A DNA stretch of 56,277 nt from Caulobacter sp. AP07 (GCF_000281955.1 NZ_AKKF01000134.1:1-56277); one strand, 5' to 3'. Numbered from the stretch's first letter, positions 1-9,997 are shown. Program-made: numbers and translations. Notes: generated by a model not told the origin, from the letters alone.

Positions 1-2597
1 CGGTCGCGCCGACCCAGGCCGCCGCTCCGGCTCCGGTTTCGGCTCCCGCCGCGCCGCGCGCCGAGGCTCCGCGCCCCGCCGCCCCGGTTCGCGCCGACGC
101 GCCGCGTCCGGCCGCTCCGTCGGCTGGCCAGACCCGCACCTACGAGCCCAGCCGCGACCGTCGCGACGACCGCTCGTCGACCACCACCTATCGCCCGGGT
201 CCCGGCGCCCAGCCGCAAGGCGAGCGTCCCCAGGGCGATCGTCCGCAGCCGGACCGCCCGTTCAACCAGCGCGCCCCGCGTCCGGATGGCCCCTACAACC
301 AACGCACGCCGCGGCCCGACGCCGCGCCGCGCGGTCCGCGCCCCGAGGGCGCCGGCGGCTTCCGCAACGACCGCCCGCAAGGTGATCGTCCGCAAGGCGA
401 CCGCCCCCAGGGTGACCGTCCGCAGGGCGATCGTCCGACCCAGACCGTCCGCTATTCGGCCCTGGCCCCGCGCCCGGCGCCCGGCGCCCGTCCGGGTCCC
501 GGGGGGCCGCGCGGCGCCCGTCCGGGCGTCCCGGCCTCGGCTCCGGCCACGCCGGAAATCCAGCGCGCCACGCGCTCGGCCCCCCGCCCCGGCGGCGACG
601 TCGGTCGTCGTCCGGAAGAGGAGGACGATCGCCGCAAGGCCGCCGCCCCCGGCAAGGCCGTCAGCCGCGCCAAGGGCGCGCCGATCCGCCGCGAAGGCCG
701 CCTGACCATCCAGACCGTGGCCGGCGACGGAGACTCCGCCGACCGCATGCGCTCGCTGGCCTCGGTTCGCCGGGCCCGTGAACGTGAAAAAGAAAAGCGC
801 CGCGGCGGCCCCGCCGATGTGGTGAAGGTTAGCCGCGAAGTGATCATCCCCGACGTCATCACCGTGCAGGAGCTGTCCAACCGGATGGCCGTGCGTGGTG
901 TCGAGATCATCAAGTTCCTGATGCGTCAGGGCGTGATGCTGAAGATCAACGACGTCATCGACAACGACACCGCCGAACTGGTGGCGACCGAGTTCGGTCA
1001 CACCGTGCGCCGCGTGTCGGAAGCCGACGTCGAAGAAGGCTTCATCGGCGGCGAGGATGTCGACGATCACCTGGAGCCCCGGCCCCCGGTCGTCACCGTC
1101 ATGGGTCACGTCGACCACGGCAAGACCAGCCTGCTGGACGCGCTGCGCAAGGCCGACGTGGCCAGCGGCGAGCACGGCGGTATCACCCAGCACATCGGCG
1201 CCTACCAGGTGCGTCTGGAAAATGGCCAGAAGGTCACCTTCCTCGACACCCCGGGCCACGCGGCCTTCTCGCAAATGCGGGCCCGCGGCGCCAACATCAC
1301 CGACCTGGTGATCCTGGTGGTGGCCGGCGACGACGGCGTCATGCCGCAGACCATCGAGGCCATCAAGCACGCCCGCGCCGCGGAAGTGCCGATCATCGTG
1401 GCCGTCAACAAGATGGACAAGCCCGGCGCCGACTCCACGCGGGTCGTCAACGAGCTGCTGCAACACGAGATCGTGGTCGAAAGCCTGGGCGGCGACACCC
1501 AGATCGTCGAAGTCTCGGCCAAGACCGGCCAGGGCCTGGACGAACTGATCGAGCGCATCCTGCTGCAGGCCGAGGTCCTCGACCTGAAGGCCAACCCCGA
1601 CCGCACCGCCGACGGCGTGGTGATCGAGGCCAAGCTCGACAAGGGTCGCGGCGCGGTCTCCACCGTGCTGGTCAAGCGCGGCACGCTGAAGCGCGGCGAC
1701 ATCGTCGTGGCCGGCAGCCAGTTCGGCCGGGTTCGCGCCCTGCTGAACGAGCGCAACGAGCAGTTGACGGAAGCGGGTCCCGCCACCCCGGTCGAGATCC
1801 TCGGCCTGGACGGCGTGCCCTCGCCCGGCGACCCCTTCGCGGTCGTCGAGAACGAGGCCCGGGCTCGCGAGCTGACCGAGTACCGCATCCGCCTGAAGCG
1901 CGAGAAGTCGATGCATCCGGTCGGCGCGGGCGCCACCAGCATGGCCGACATGATGGCCAAGCTGCAGGACAAGAAGTATCGCGAACTGCCGCTGGTCATC
2001 AAAGCCGACGTGCAGGGTTCGGCCGAGGCGATCATCGGGTCGCTGGACGCCATGTCGACCGACGAGGTCCGCGCGCGGATCATCCTGTCGGGCGCCGGGG
2101 CGATCAGCGAAAGCGACGTCATGCTGGCCAAGGGCGCCGGCGCGCCGCTCATCGGCTTCAACGTCCGGGCCTCGGCCCAGGCGCGGGCGCTGGCCGAGCG
2201 CGAAGGGGTCGAGATCCGCTACTACGCGATCATTTACGACCTGCTGGACGACATCAAAGGCGTGCTCTCGGGCATGCTGGCCCCGATCCAGCGCGAAACC
2301 TTCCTCGGCAACGCCGAAGTCCTGCAGGCCTTCGACATCTCCAAGGTCGGCAAGATCGCCGGCTGTAAGGTCACCGAGGGCGTGGTCCGCAAGGGCGCCA
2401 AGGTCCGGATCATCCGCAACGACATCGTCGTTCTGGAACTGGGCACCCTGGCGACGCTCAAGCGCTTCAAGGACGAGGTCAACGAGGTCCCGTCCGGTCA
2501 GGAGTGCGGCATGATGTTCGCCGGCTTCCAGGACATCAAGGTCGGCGACACCATCGAGTGCTTCACCGTCGAAGAGATCAAGCGCCAGCTGGACTAA
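1..2597 (+). CDS. infB: Translation initiation factor IF-2 (5' end cut off by window)
   Basis: IF2 GTPase, which brings initiator fMet-tRNA to the 30S subunit and promotes subunit joining. The frame is open from base 3 to the stop (864 codons visible), so the true start lies outside the window; the internal GTG at 717 is not the start. The N-terminal third is Pro/Ala/Arg/Gly-rich and low complexity, with four tandem RPQGD units at 372-431. The G domain follows: G1 GHVDHGKT at 1104-1127, G3 DTPGH near 1243, G4 NKMD at 1407-1418, G5 SAK near 1516. The C-terminal half carries the beta-barrel and fMet-tRNA-binding IF2 domains. A strong terminator follows, so rbfA 2.6 kb downstream is probably not cotranscribed, although infB-rbfA is the usual order. 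Confidence 0.98.
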   Translation, partial: VAPTQAAAPAPVSAPAAPRAEAPRPAAPVRADAPRPAAPSAGQTRTYEPSRDRRDDRSSTTTYRPGPGAQPQGERPQGDRPQPDRPFNQRAPRPDGPYNQRTPRPDAAPRGPRPEGAGGFRNDRPQGDRPQGDRPQGDRPQGDRPTQTVRYSALAPRPAPGARPGPGGPRGARPGVPASAPATPEIQRATRSAPRPGGDVGRRPEEEDDRRKAAAPGKAVSRAKGAPIRREGRLTIQTVAGDGDSADRMRSLASVRRAREREKEKRRGGPADVVKVSREVIIPDVITVQELSNRMAVRGVEIIKFLMRQGVMLKINDVIDNDTAELVATEFGHTVRRVSEADVEEGFIGGEDVDDHLEPRPPVVTVMGHVDHGKTSLLDALRKADVASGEHGGITQHIGAYQVRLENGQKVTFLDTPGHAAFSQMRARGANITDLVILVVAGDDGVMPQTIEAIKHARAAEVPIIVAVNKMDKPGADSTRVVNELLQHEIVVESLGGDTQIVEVSAKTGQGLDELIERILLQAEVLDLKANPDRTADGVVIEAKLDKGRGAVSTVLVKRGTLKRGDIVVAGSQFGRVRALLNERNEQLTEAGPATPVEILGLDGVPSPGDPFAVVENEARARELTEYRIRLKREKSMHPVGAGATSMADMMAKLQDKKYRELPLVIKADVQGSAEAIIGSLDAMSTDEVRARIILSGAGAISESDVMLAKGAGAPLIGFNVRASAQARALAEREGVEIRYYAIIYDLLDDIKGVLSGMLAPIQRETFLGNAEVLQAFDISKVGKIAGCKVTEGVVRKGAKVRIIRNDIVVLELGTLATLKRFKDEVNEVPSGQECGMMFAGFQDIKVGDTIECFTVEEIKRQLD
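372..431 (+). repeat. Four tandem RPQGD codon repeats in the IF2 linker
   Basis: Four back-to-back 15-bp units each encode RPQGD. Degenerate relatives ([15 protein letters not shown]) lie near 217-262. Synonymous codons differ between units (caa/cag, ggt/ggc, gat/gac, cgt/cgc). Confidence 0.9.
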
Positions 2598-2623
2598 GGT
2601 CCGCCGGAGCTTTGACGAGACAG

Positions 2624-2653
2624 GGGCGCGGACCGCGAGGTCCGCGCCCTTTT
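2624..2653 (+). terminator. Rho-independent terminator of infB
   Basis: A perfect 11-bp GC stem (gggcgcggacc at 2624-2634, ggtccgcgccc at 2639-2649) with a gcga loop is followed directly by TTTT, 26 bases after the infB stop. Confidence 0.9.
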
Positions 2654-2657
2654 CTAT

Positions 2658-2823
2658 CCTTCTCCCCTTGCGGGAGAAGGTGGCCCGCGCAGCGGGTCGG
2701 ATGAGGGGTCGAAAACCCTATCCGATTGATCGATACCCCCAGCCGCGCAAACCTTGGAGGAGTCGGCGCGACCCCTCATCCGTCGGCCTTCGGCCGCCAC
2801 CTTCTCCCGCAAGGGGAGAAGGG
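2658..2823. repeat. Composite inverted-repeat intergenic element, copy 1
   Basis: Outer hairpin ccttctccccttgcgggag... at 2658-2680 recurs in inverted form at 2800-2822. Inside it are a second small hairpin (cccgcgcagcggg, 2683-2695), the inverted pair atgaggggtc/gacccctcat, and a ggccttcggcc hairpin. The plan hairpin A, hairpin B, spacer, B', A' matches elements near 9.9, 19.9 and 53.5 kb. It lies wholly between genes. Confidence 0.75.
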
Positions 2824-2872
2824 AAGCGCCGCCGGACTGGAATTCGCCCGATTTCCGGCCTACCCCTTTGTC

Positions 2873-3388
2873 ATGCGCATTCGAGCCCTTCTGACCCTGA
2901 CCCTCGCCGCGGCCTCCTTGAGCGCCTGCGCCACCGTCGATCGCTATGACGCGGCCGGCGACGTCCACGCCTTGCTGGTGGCGATCCGCGACAACGACCA
3001 CGCCGCCTTCGACGCCCGCGTCGATCGCCGGGCCCTGAAGTACCAGATCGAGAGCCGGATGGTCCGCGAGGCCCGCAAGTCGAACGTCGGCAGCGGCTGG
3101 CAGGCGGCCGTCGCCGCCCTGGCCGGTCCGGTCGCCGACGTGGCCGGCGCGGCCCTGATCCAGCCGGAGACCTTCCGGGCCGCCGCCAACTATTACGGCT
3201 ACACCCCCGACCGGCCGATCCCCAGCCGGGTGGCCATCGCCTCGACCCTGCATCCTGTCGGCGACGGCCAGGTCTGCGCCGCCAAGGGCAAGAACGGCCC
3301 GTGCCTGCTGATCTTCACCCAGGAAGGCGGGACCTGGCGGCTGTCGGGCTTCGATCCCGAGGCCGTGAACCTGCAATTCCGCCGGTGA
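2873..3388 (+). CDS. Putative lipoprotein, DUF2939-like
   Basis: Predicted 171-aa secreted lipoprotein. I chose ATG 2873, not upstream in-frame codons, because it opens a classic lipoprotein signal peptide: MRIR, a hydrophobic stretch, then a lipobox ending LSAC (Cys about residue 19). The mature part (VHALLVAIRDNDHAAFDARV...) resembles DUF2939 proteins of Proteobacteria, whose function is unknown; the assignment is from memory of the pattern. A second secreted protein starts 8 bases after its stop, so the two are probably cotranscribed. The spacer upstream is occupied by a repeat element rather than an obvious promoter. Confidence 0.75.
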   Translation: MRIRALLTLTLAAASLSACATVDRYDAAGDVHALLVAIRDNDHAAFDARVDRRALKYQIESRMVREARKSNVGSGWQAAVAALAGPVADVAGAALIQPETFRAAANYYGYTPDRPIPSRVAIASTLHPVGDGQVCAAKGKNGPCLLIFTQEGGTWRLSGFDPEAVNLQFRR

Positions 3389-3396
3389 GTCCAGCG

Positions 3397-3945
3397 ATGT
3401 GGGGGCGCGCCGTCCTGATCGGCCTCGCGGCGACCGCGATGGCGGCCACCGCCGCCCACGCCGAACGCAGGATCTACTCCTACGACCCGATCTCGCCGGA
3501 CGCCAAGCGGCTGACGGGCGCCGGACTGACGGTGGTCTTCGACAAGAAACTGACTGGAACCCGGGTGCTCAAGGTGCTGGCCACCGGGGTGCCGGTCCAG
3601 GGCCGGCTGGTCGACGGCCGCGAGAAGGACCTGGGTCCCGGCGGCCTGAAGGCGATGAACGGCGTCGACGCCGACGCGGCGCTCTACGAGATCGACCCGA
3701 AGTTCGAGCAGGGCAAGATCTACATCCGCGCCTTCTGCCCGGGCGCGACCCGGCTGTGGCTGAGCTTCAGCCGCCTGGCGCTGCAGCGCGACCTGCGGGT
3801 CCAGGCGTTCGGCGACGATCCCAAGGGCGGGGCGACGCGGGTCTGCGGCACGCTGGACTTCTCGTTCCGCGGCGAGTGGAAGCTGCCCAACGGCCGTCGG
3901 CCCGACCCGATGGAAGACTGGGCCCCGGACAACACGCCGGGCTAG
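3397..3945 (+). CDS. Hypothetical secreted protein
   Basis: A 182-aa protein of unknown function. ATG 3397 begins a Sec signal peptide (MWGRAVLIGLAATAM..., probable cleavage after AHA near residue 22), so the mature protein is periplasmic or released. The rest is soluble, with no family I recognise; it contains two cysteines and ends in a Pro-rich tail. The longer in-frame start at 3301 overlaps the upstream lipoprotein gene and would hide the signal peptide, so I rejected it. The 8-base spacing to the upstream gene suggests one transcript. Confidence 0.7.
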   Translation: MWGRAVLIGLAATAMAATAAHAERRIYSYDPISPDAKRLTGAGLTVVFDKKLTGTRVLKVLATGVPVQGRLVDGREKDLGPGGLKAMNGVDADAALYEIDPKFEQGKIYIRAFCPGATRLWLSFSRLALQRDLRVQAFGDDPKGGATRVCGTLDFSFRGEWKLPNGRRPDPMEDWAPDNTPG

Positions 3946-4018
3946 GCGGGACACGACGCTTCCAAAGTCCGGCCCGGCCATGCCATCGTCCAACCCAACA
4001 GACGGGCAGGGGGCGGCC

Positions 4019-4807
4019 ATGGACGAGACGCTGGCGGGATTCACGCGGTTCGAGTTCGACGACGGGCGCTGGACGCGGCCGGTCTACCGCATCGGAACCG
4101 GCCCGGCGGTGATCGTCATCCACGAGATTCCCGGCCTGCACCCCAGCGTTCTGGCCTTCGCCCGCGACGTGGCCGCGCAGGGCATGACGGTGTTCTGCCC
4201 CAGCCTCTTCGGCCAGCCCGGCCAGCCGGTGTCGGACCTCTACATCGCCGGCGCGATCGCCCGGCTGCTGTGCATGCGGCAGCAGTTCAACGCCTGGGCC
4301 GGCGGCCGCTCCAGCCCGATCGTTGACTGGCTGCGCGCCCTGGCCCGCCAGGCCCATGCCGAGTGCGGCGGCAAGGGCGTCGGGGCGGTGGGCATGTGCT
4401 TCACCGGCGGCTTCGCCCTGGCGATGATGACCGAGCCGTCGGTGGTGGCCCCGGTGCTGGCCGAGCCCTCCCTGCCGGTCGGTCGCAAGGGCGCGGCGCG
4501 GCTCGACTGCTCGCCGGCCGAGCTGGCCACGGCCAAGGCGCGGATGCAGGCCGAGGACCTGTCGATGCTGGCCCTGCGCTTCGAGGACGACAAGCTGTCG
4601 CCCTGCGCCCGGCTCGACACCCTGAAGCGGGAGCTCGGCGAGCGGCTGGAGGTCCACCAGCTGCCCGACGCCTCGGCCAGGCGCGGCACGGGCAAGGCGC
4701 CGCATTCGGTGCTGACCATCCACCTGGACCGCGACGACCCGGACGGCCCGACCATGAAGGTCCGCGACCGGGTGCTGGCGTTCTTCAAGGAACGGACGGG
4801 GGCTTAG
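4019..4807 (+). CDS. Dienelactone hydrolase family protein
   Basis: An alpha/beta hydrolase of the dienelactone hydrolase family, 262 aa from ATG 4019 (preceded by a gggggc run; ATG 3980 is an in-frame alternative adding 13 residues). Family features are VIVIHEIPGLHP near the N-terminus (oxyanion region), the nucleophile elbow GMCFTGG with Cys as nucleophile instead of Ser, and a late His in HSVLT. The true substrate cannot be told from sequence, since members hydrolyse lactones and esters in aromatic degradation and elsewhere. The stop overlaps by 4 bases the stop of a convergent small gene, leaving no room for a terminator. Confidence 0.85.
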   Translation: MDETLAGFTRFEFDDGRWTRPVYRIGTGPAVIVIHEIPGLHPSVLAFARDVAAQGMTVFCPSLFGQPGQPVSDLYIAGAIARLLCMRQQFNAWAGGRSSPIVDWLRALARQAHAECGGKGVGAVGMCFTGGFALAMMTEPSVVAPVLAEPSLPVGRKGAARLDCSPAELATAKARMQAEDLSMLALRFEDDKLSPCARLDTLKRELGERLEVHQLPDASARRGTGKAPHSVLTIHLDRDDPDGPTMKVRDRVLAFFKERTGA

Positions 4808-5058
4808 GCGATTTGGCCTGGCTTGGCGGCAAAGCGCGCCAGGTGTCCGCTCACGCTGATCAGGACCACCCCGATCACCACGGAGCTAATTGAAAACACG
4901 CCCATCTGCATGGCGCAGGCGCTGAGCATGGCGGCCTGGAGCTTGTAGGCGGCGACGCTCAACAGGATGGAGAGCGCGATCTGGACGCTCCCAGAGATCA
5001 GCCAGAACACGCCGAAACCACGACTCAGAGCCTGAACCAGTTCCACGTTCTTCAACAT
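4804..5058 (-). CDS. Small two-helix membrane protein
   Basis: An 84-aa hypothetical protein with two hydrophobic segments (about residues 15-40 and 50-70), hence probably an inner-membrane hairpin. ATG 5058 is favoured over the adjacent TTG 5061 because a GGGGGT ribosome-binding site lies about 6 bases before it. It is convergent with the hydrolase gene and their stops overlap. No family recognised. Confidence 0.6.
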   Translation of the reverse strand: MLKNVELVQALSRGFGVFWLISGSVQIALSILLSVAAYKLQAAMLSACAMQMGVFSISSVVIGVVLISVSGHLARFAAKPGQIA

Positions 5059-5224
5059 CAATGCACCCCCATCACGCGTTACCAGCAGCGATTCACCTAT
5101 GGCGATCCTAAGTCAATCCACGCTGTTCGCTGGACTTTTACCCCCCACGAGCCTAGACACCCCGCCTTCCATTTCACCCCGCGACCGGCGTTCGATCCGC
5201 CGGCCGGGCGACAAGGCCCGTCCC

Positions 5225-5758
5225 ATGAAGAACAAGACGTTCAAGCCCACCAAGGGCGTCAGCGCCGGTCCGTCGCAGCGCCAGCTGCGGGCCGGGGAGC
5301 TGATCCGCCACGCCCTGGTCGACATCCTGCGCGACGAGACCCTGCAGGACTCGGCCCTGGCCAACGTCTCGGTGACCGTCACCGAGGTGCGGATGAGCCC
5401 GGACCTGCGCCACGCCATCTGCTTCGTCGAGCCGCTGGGCGCCGGGATCATGAACCTCCACGTGCCCGAGCCATCGTCGCCGTCGCGCACCACCGTGGTG
5501 CCCGGCAGCCCCGACGAGGTGGTGGCCGGCCTCAACCGGGTGGCCAAGTTCCTGCGCGGCCGCCTGGGCCACGGCCTGGGCATGCGCTTCACGCCGGACC
5601 TGAAGTTCGTCCACGACCAGAGCTTCGACAACGCCAGACGCATGGACGCCCTGTTCGACAACCCGAAGATCCAGGCCGACCTGCGCCTGTCCGACGTGGT
5701 CGGCGACGACGATCACGACCAGGAAAACGGGCACGACCAGGAAGACGGGGAAGCCTGA
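5225..5758 (+). CDS. rbfA: 30S ribosome-binding factor A
   Basis: RbfA, a KH-like factor that binds immature 30S subunits near helix 1 of 16S rRNA and assists maturation. The 177-aa protein from ATG 5225 has the family pattern [19 protein letters not shown] followed by [17 protein letters not shown], with [21 protein letters not shown] near the end. The in-frame ATG at 5099 would add 42 non-conserved residues and is unlikely. The C-terminus is an acidic His/Asp/Gln tail (DDDHDQ...) beyond the core. truB starts 2 bases after the stop, the usual translational arrangement. Confidence 0.95.
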   Translation: MKNKTFKPTKGVSAGPSQRQLRAGELIRHALVDILRDETLQDSALANVSVTVTEVRMSPDLRHAICFVEPLGAGIMNLHVPEPSSPSRTTVVPGSPDEVVAGLNRVAKFLRGRLGHGLGMRFTPDLKFVHDQSFDNARRMDALFDNPKIQADLRLSDVVGDDDHDQENGHDQEDGEA

Positions 5759-5760
5759 GC

Positions 5761-6693
5761 ATGGCCCGCCGGAAGAAGGGCGACGCCATTTCGGGCTGGG
5801 TGTGCCTGGACAAGCCCTACGACCTGACCTCGACCAGCGCCGTCAGCCGCGTGCGCCGGGCGTTCAACGCCCAGAAGGCCGGCCACGCTGGAACCTTGGA
5901 CCCCCTGGCGACCGGCATCCTGCCGCTGGCGCTGGGCGAGGCGACCAAGACCGTCCCGTTCCTGATGGACGCCGACAAGGCCTACCGCTTCACCATCGCC
6001 TGGGGCCGTTCGACCACCACCCTGGACCGCGAGGGCGAGACCACCGACGCCAGCGACGTGCGCCCGACCCGGGAACAGGTCGAGGGCGTGCTGCCCGCCT
6101 TCGTCGGCGAGATCGACCAGATCCCGCCCAACTATTCGGCCATCAAGGTCGATGGCGAGCGGGCCTACGACCTGGCCCGCGAGGGCGTCGAATTCGAGCT
6201 CAAGACCCGCAAGGTCAAGGTTCATTCGCTGCGCGTCACGGGGGCGCCGGACGCCGACCACATCGAGCTGGAGATGGAATGCGGCAAGGGCACGTATGTC
6301 CGCGCCATCGTCCGCGACGTGGCCACGGCGCTCGGCGCCTGTGGACATGTCGACCAGCTACGCCGGACGCGAGTCGGCCGGTTCACCGAGGAAACGGCGA
6401 TAGGTCTGGAAACCCTGGAGAATTTGGGGTATGAGGCCCGCCTGTCGGAGGCATTGCTTCCGGTCGAGACCGCGCTGGACGACATCCCGGCGCTGGCCGT
6501 GACCGATGAAGACGCCTTCCGGCTTGCGCAAGGACGCGCCATCGTTCTGCTCCCAAGGCAGGTGGAATCGCTGAAAGCCGTGCTCACGCCCGGTGATCGC
6601 ACCGTTTCCGCCATGTCGGGTCAGAGGCTGGTGGCCTTGTGCGAGATGCGCGCCGGATCGCTCAATCCGGTGCGGGTCTTCCAACTCACCTGA
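5761..6693 (+). CDS. truB: tRNA pseudouridine(55) synthase
   Basis: TruB converts U55 in the T-loop of tRNAs to pseudouridine. The 310-aa product carries the catalytic motif [16 protein letters not shown] (Asp of GTLDP is the nucleophile, about residue 47), the KAYRF strand, and the C-terminal PUA-like region ([11 protein letters not shown]...). It starts 2 bases after rbfA and is followed 14 bases later by rpsO. Confidence 0.97.
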   Translation: MARRKKGDAISGWVCLDKPYDLTSTSAVSRVRRAFNAQKAGHAGTLDPLATGILPLALGEATKTVPFLMDADKAYRFTIAWGRSTTTLDREGETTDASDVRPTREQVEGVLPAFVGEIDQIPPNYSAIKVDGERAYDLAREGVEFELKTRKVKVHSLRVTGAPDADHIELEMECGKGTYVRAIVRDVATALGACGHVDQLRRTRVGRFTEETAIGLETLENLGYEARLSEALLPVETALDDIPALAVTDEDAFRLAQGRAIVLLPRQVESLKAVLTPGDRTVSAMSGQRLVALCEMRAGSLNPVRVFQLT

Positions 6694-6707
6694 GCGGAGA
6701 CAACCCG

Positions 6708-6977
6708 ATGTCGATCACTGCCGAGCGCAAGACCGCTCTTATCGCCGAACACGCCCGCACCGAGGGTGACACCGGCAGCGCCGAAGTCCAGGTCGCGATC
6801 CTGTCCGAACGGATCGCCAACCTGACCGAGCACTTCAAGACCCACAAGAAGGACAACCACAGCCGTCGTGGTCTGTTGATGATGGTTTCCCAGCGTCGCA
6901 GCCTCCTCGACCACCTGAAGAAGTCCGATCTGGGCCGTTACACGGCTCTCATCGAGAAGCTGGGTCTGCGCCGCTAG
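6708..6977 (+). CDS. rpsO: Ribosomal protein S15
   Basis: S15, an 89-aa primary binder of the central domain of 16S rRNA. ATG 6708 is set by a cggaga Shine-Dalgarno 8 bases upstream and gives the standard length. Motifs are [33 protein letters not shown] and [14 protein letters not shown]. In many bacteria S15 represses its own translation through its leader; here only a 14-base spacer separates it from truB, so any such structure would lie within the truB 3' end. Confidence 0.98.
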   Translation: MSITAERKTALIAEHARTEGDTGSAEVQVAILSERIANLTEHFKTHKKDNHSRRGLLMMVSQRRSLLDHLKKSDLGRYTALIEKLGLRR

Positions 6978-6988
6978 TCTAGGCGCGA

Positions 6989-7020
6989 TTTCGCCGCCCT
7001 GCTCGCGCAGGGCGGCGAAA
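6989..7020 (+). terminator. rpsO-pnp intergenic hairpin
   Basis: A perfect 14-bp stem (tttcgccgccctgc / gcagggcggcgaaa) with a tcgc loop, 11 bases after the rpsO stop. The downstream sequence has only short T runs, so it may act as partial terminator and RNA-processing site. Confidence 0.75.
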
Positions 7021-7034
7021 TGCATTTCTAGCCG

Positions 7035-7091
7035 CCGTTTCAAGACAGGCTGAAACGGATGGCCGCTGCGGTTTCGCACTTCGCGAAGCCG
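7035..7091 (+). promoter_or_regulatory. Two further hairpins in the pnp leader
   Basis: Stem 1 pairs ccgtttca (7035-7042) with tgaaacgg (7051-7058). Stem 2 pairs cggtttcgc (7069-7077) with gcgaagccg (7083-7091), using one G-U pair. With the hairpin at 6989-7020 they form a structured leader before pnp. In E. coli a leader hairpin cut by RNase III mediates pnp autoregulation; the analogy is inference. Confidence 0.5.
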
Positions 7092-7221
7092 GATGTACGC
7101 CGGGGATCACGATCTTCGGGAGCCTGTCGAACTGGATGAGGAAACCTCGGGACCGCCATTCGGCCGCCCGCCCCTGTCCGTCCTGAAGGAAATGGGTCCT
7201 TCGGAACCGAAAGAAGCAAAT

Positions 7222-9372
7222 ATGTTCGAAATCATGCGCAAGACGATCGAGTGGGGCGGCAAGACGCTGGTCCTCGAAACCGGTCGTATCGCCCGTCAGG
7301 CCGACGGCGCCGTTCTGGCCACCATGGGCGAAACCGTCGTCCTGGCCACCGCCGTGTTCGCCAAGAAGGCCAAGCCCGGCCAGGACTTCTTCCCCCTGAC
7401 CGTCAACTACATCGAGAAGACCTACGCCGCGGGCAAGATCCCGGGCGGGTTCTTCAAGCGCGAAGGCCGTCCGTCGGAAAAGGAAACCCTGGTTTCCCGC
7501 CTGATCGACCGTCCGATCCGCCCGCTGTTCGTCAAGGGCTTCAAGAACGAAGTCCAGGTCGTCTGCACCGTGCTGCAGCACGACCTCGAGAACGATCCCG
7601 ACATCGTCGCCATGGTCGCCGCCTCGGCCGCCCTGGTGATCTCCGGCGCGCCGTTCATGGGCCCGATCGGCGGCGCCCGCGTCGGCTACGTCAACGGTGA
7701 GTACGTGCTGAACCCGACGCTCGACGAGCTGAAGGAAAGCAAGATGGACCTGGTCGTGGCCGGCACCGCCGACGCCGTGATGATGGTCGAATCCGAAATC
7801 CAGGAGCTCTCGGAAGAGATCGTCCTGGGCGGCGTCACCTTCGCCCACAAGGCCATGCAGGCCGTGATCGACGGCATCATCGAGCTGGCCGAACACGCCG
7901 CCAAGGAACCCTTCGACTTCCAGCCGGAAGACACCGACGCCCTGAAGGCCGAAGTGAAGAAGGCCGTCGGCAAGGACCTGGCCGAAGCCTACACCATCCG
8001 CGCCAAGGGCGACCGCGTCGCGGCGCTCAGCGACGCCAAGGCCAAGGCCGTGGAAAAGTTCGCCAAGAGCGACACCAACCCGGCCGGCATCGATCCGCTG
8101 AAGCTGATCTCGGTGTTCAAGGAACTGGAAGCCGACATCGTCCGTCGCTCCATCCTCGACACCGGCATCCGCATCGACGGCCGCACCGTCGACAAGGTTC
8201 GCCCGATCCTGGGTGAAGTCGGCATCCTGCCGCGCACCCACGGCTCGGCCCTGTTCACCCGCGGCGAGACCCAAGCCATCGTCGTGGCCACCCTGGGCAC
8301 CGGCGACGACGAGCAGTTCATCGACGCCCTGGAAGGCACCTACAAGGAGTCCTTCCTGCTGCACTACAACTTCCCTCCCTTCTCGGTCGGCGAGACCGGT
8401 CGGATGGGCAGCCCGGGCCGCCGCGAAATCGGCCACGGCAAGCTGGCCTGGCGCGCCCTGCGCCCGATGCTGCCGGCCAAGGAAGACTTCCCCTACACCA
8501 TCCGCCTGGTCTCCGAGATCACCGAGTCGAACGGCTCGTCCTCGATGGCCACGGTCTGCGGCTCCTCGCTGGCCATGATGGACGCGGGCGTTCCGCTGAT
8601 CCGTCCGGTCTCGGGCATCGCCATGGGCCTGATCCTGGAAAAGGACGGCTTCGCGGTTCTGTCGGACATCCTGGGTGACGAAGATCACCTGGGCGACATG
8701 GACTTCAAGGTCGCCGGCACCAGCCAGGGCCTGACCTCGCTGCAGATGGACATCAAGATCGCCGGCATCACCGAAGAGATCATGAAGCAAGCGCTGGCCC
8801 AGGCGAAGGGCGGCCGCGAGCACATCCTCGAGGAGATGAACAAGGCGATGGACGCCCCTCGTGAAGAGGTCGGCGACTACGCTCCGAAGATCGAGACCAT
8901 CACCATCCCGACCGACAAGATCCGCGAAGTGATCGGCACCGGCGGCAAGGTGATCCGCGAGATCGTCGCCACCACCGGCGCCAAGGTCGACATCAACGAC
9001 GAAGGCACCGTGAAGGTCTCGGCCTCGGACGGCGCCAAGATCAAGGCCGCGATCGACTGGATCAAGTCGATCACCCAGGAAGCGGAAGTCGGCGCGATCT
9101 ACGACGGCAAGGTCGTGAAGGTCGTCGATTTCGGCGCCTTCGTGAACTTCTTCGGCGCCAAGGACGGCCTGGTCCACGTCAGCCAGATCAGCAACGAACG
9201 GGTGGCCAAGCCCTCGGACGTGCTGAAGGAAGGCCAGATCGTCAAGGTTAAGCTCCTCGGCTTCGACGATCGCGGCAAGACCAAGCTGTCGATGAAGGTC
9301 GTCGACCAGGAAACCGGCGAAGACCTGTCCAAGAAGACGGAAGTTTCGCCCGAGGAAGCCGTCAACACCTGA
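7222..9372 (+). CDS. pnp: Polynucleotide phosphorylase
   Basis: PNPase, the 3'-5' phosphorolytic exoribonuclease of RNA turnover and the degradosome. The 716-aa protein begins [16 protein letters not shown] at ATG 7222; the in-frame ATG 7093 adds 43 unconserved residues. Domain order: RNase PH-like core 1 ([16 protein letters not shown]), helical linker, catalytic RNase PH core 2 ([44 protein letters not shown]), KH domain ([15 protein letters not shown]) and S1 domain ([19 protein letters not shown]) near the C-terminus. It lies downstream of rpsO as in most Proteobacteria. Confidence 0.98.
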   Translation: MFEIMRKTIEWGGKTLVLETGRIARQADGAVLATMGETVVLATAVFAKKAKPGQDFFPLTVNYIEKTYAAGKIPGGFFKREGRPSEKETLVSRLIDRPIRPLFVKGFKNEVQVVCTVLQHDLENDPDIVAMVAASAALVISGAPFMGPIGGARVGYVNGEYVLNPTLDELKESKMDLVVAGTADAVMMVESEIQELSEEIVLGGVTFAHKAMQAVIDGIIELAEHAAKEPFDFQPEDTDALKAEVKKAVGKDLAEAYTIRAKGDRVAALSDAKAKAVEKFAKSDTNPAGIDPLKLISVFKELEADIVRRSILDTGIRIDGRTVDKVRPILGEVGILPRTHGSALFTRGETQAIVVATLGTGDDEQFIDALEGTYKESFLLHYNFPPFSVGETGRMGSPGRREIGHGKLAWRALRPMLPAKEDFPYTIRLVSEITESNGSSSMATVCGSSLAMMDAGVPLIRPVSGIAMGLILEKDGFAVLSDILGDEDHLGDMDFKVAGTSQGLTSLQMDIKIAGITEEIMKQALAQAKGGREHILEEMNKAMDAPREEVGDYAPKIETITIPTDKIREVIGTGGKVIREIVATTGAKVDINDEGTVKVSASDGAKIKAAIDWIKSITQEAEVGAIYDGKVVKVVDFGAFVNFFGAKDGLVHVSQISNERVAKPSDVLKEGQIVKVKLLGFDDRGKTKLSMKVVDQETGEDLSKKTEVSPEEAVNT

Positions 9373-9407
9373 GGGTGAGGACGTCTTTCACGACGTGAGC
9401 TAGCGAG

Positions 9408-9437
9408 CGGGCGGTTCCGAGAGGGGCCGCCCGTTTT
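9408..9437 (+). terminator. Terminator of pnp
   Basis: Stem cgggcgg (9408-9414) / ccgcccg (9427-9433) followed by TTTT, 36 bases after the pnp stop. Confidence 0.85.
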
Positions 9438-9514
9438 GCGTTTGGGGGCACCCTTCGCTCGTCGACGCGTGTCGGCTCCTGCTGTACGCGTGTCGCGTCC
9501 GCCACGGTTATCGG

Positions 9515-9802
9515 TTGAGAGAATTGAAAAAGACGCTTCTCTTTCTCGCTGTCGGAGTGGTGGTGCTCATCCTGGCCTATCCGGCCTACATCGCGCTGGG
9601 CGCATTGGCTCGTAGCTACGGCTGGCGAGAGATGGACTGGAACAGTGATGGGCGGACGACCTTGTCGGAGTTCCTCGCATCGGCTGACATCGCCAAACGC
9701 TCGATCGAGCGGGGACAGGATGTGTGTTGGGAGTACTACGCGCTGAAGGACGGTCTCCCGGTTCGCACCGACTGCGGATTGCGCGTCTTCATTCGACCCT
9801 AA
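9515..9802 (+). CDS. Small membrane-anchored EF-hand protein
   Basis: A 95-aa hypothetical protein. An N-terminal hydrophobic segment (about residues 5-28) serves as signal anchor or signal peptide. It is followed by one loop, DWNSDGRTTLSEF, that fits the EF-hand calcium-binding pattern (D-x-N-x-D-G...E), and by two Cys that could form a disulfide outside the cytoplasm. No ATG or GTG exists in frame upstream; the TTG at 9515 gives the longest product, with TTG 9524 as alternative, so the start is uncertain. It stands alone between the pnp terminator and a repeat element. Confidence 0.65.
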   Translation: MRELKKTLLFLAVGVVVLILAYPAYIALGALARSYGWREMDWNSDGRTTLSEFLASADIAKRSIERGQDVCWEYYALKDGLPVRTDCGLRVFIRP

Positions 9803-9871
9803 GGCGGGGCCTGTCCGCAGGGGCGGGCGGTCCGGGAAGGGGCGGGGCCGTCCCGACCGAGTTCCGTTCTT

Positions 9872-9997
9872 CCCTCCCCTTTATGGGGAGGGGGACCAGC
9901 GAAGCTGGTGGGTGGGGTTTCACCGCCGCAATAGCGCCCTGCACCGATCCCCCACCCGACCCGCTACGCGGGCCACCCTCCCCGCAAGGGGGAGGGA
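9872..9997. repeat. Composite inverted-repeat intergenic element, copy 2
   Basis: It opens with ccctccccttta-tgggg-aggggg, then accagcgaagctggt, gggtgggg, a central ccctgcaccga, cccacccga, cccgctacgcggg, and closes with ccctccccgcaagggggaggg. Its reverse complement matches 53494-53612 over most of its length. It fills most of the 300-base gap 9803-10102, in which I see no gene. Confidence 0.8.

Noticed and set aside
372..431. CRISPR-like short repeats
   Set aside because: Units are contiguous 15-bp in-frame codon repeats without spacers.
286..705. 139-codon plus-strand frame inside infB
   Set aside because: It is an Arg/Pro-rich out-of-frame reading of the IF2 linker, which is open in frame from base 3.
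7093..7221. N-terminal extension of pnp from ATG 7093
   Set aside because: It would translate through the leader hairpin; PNPases start at the MFEI/MFDI position, here ATG 7222.
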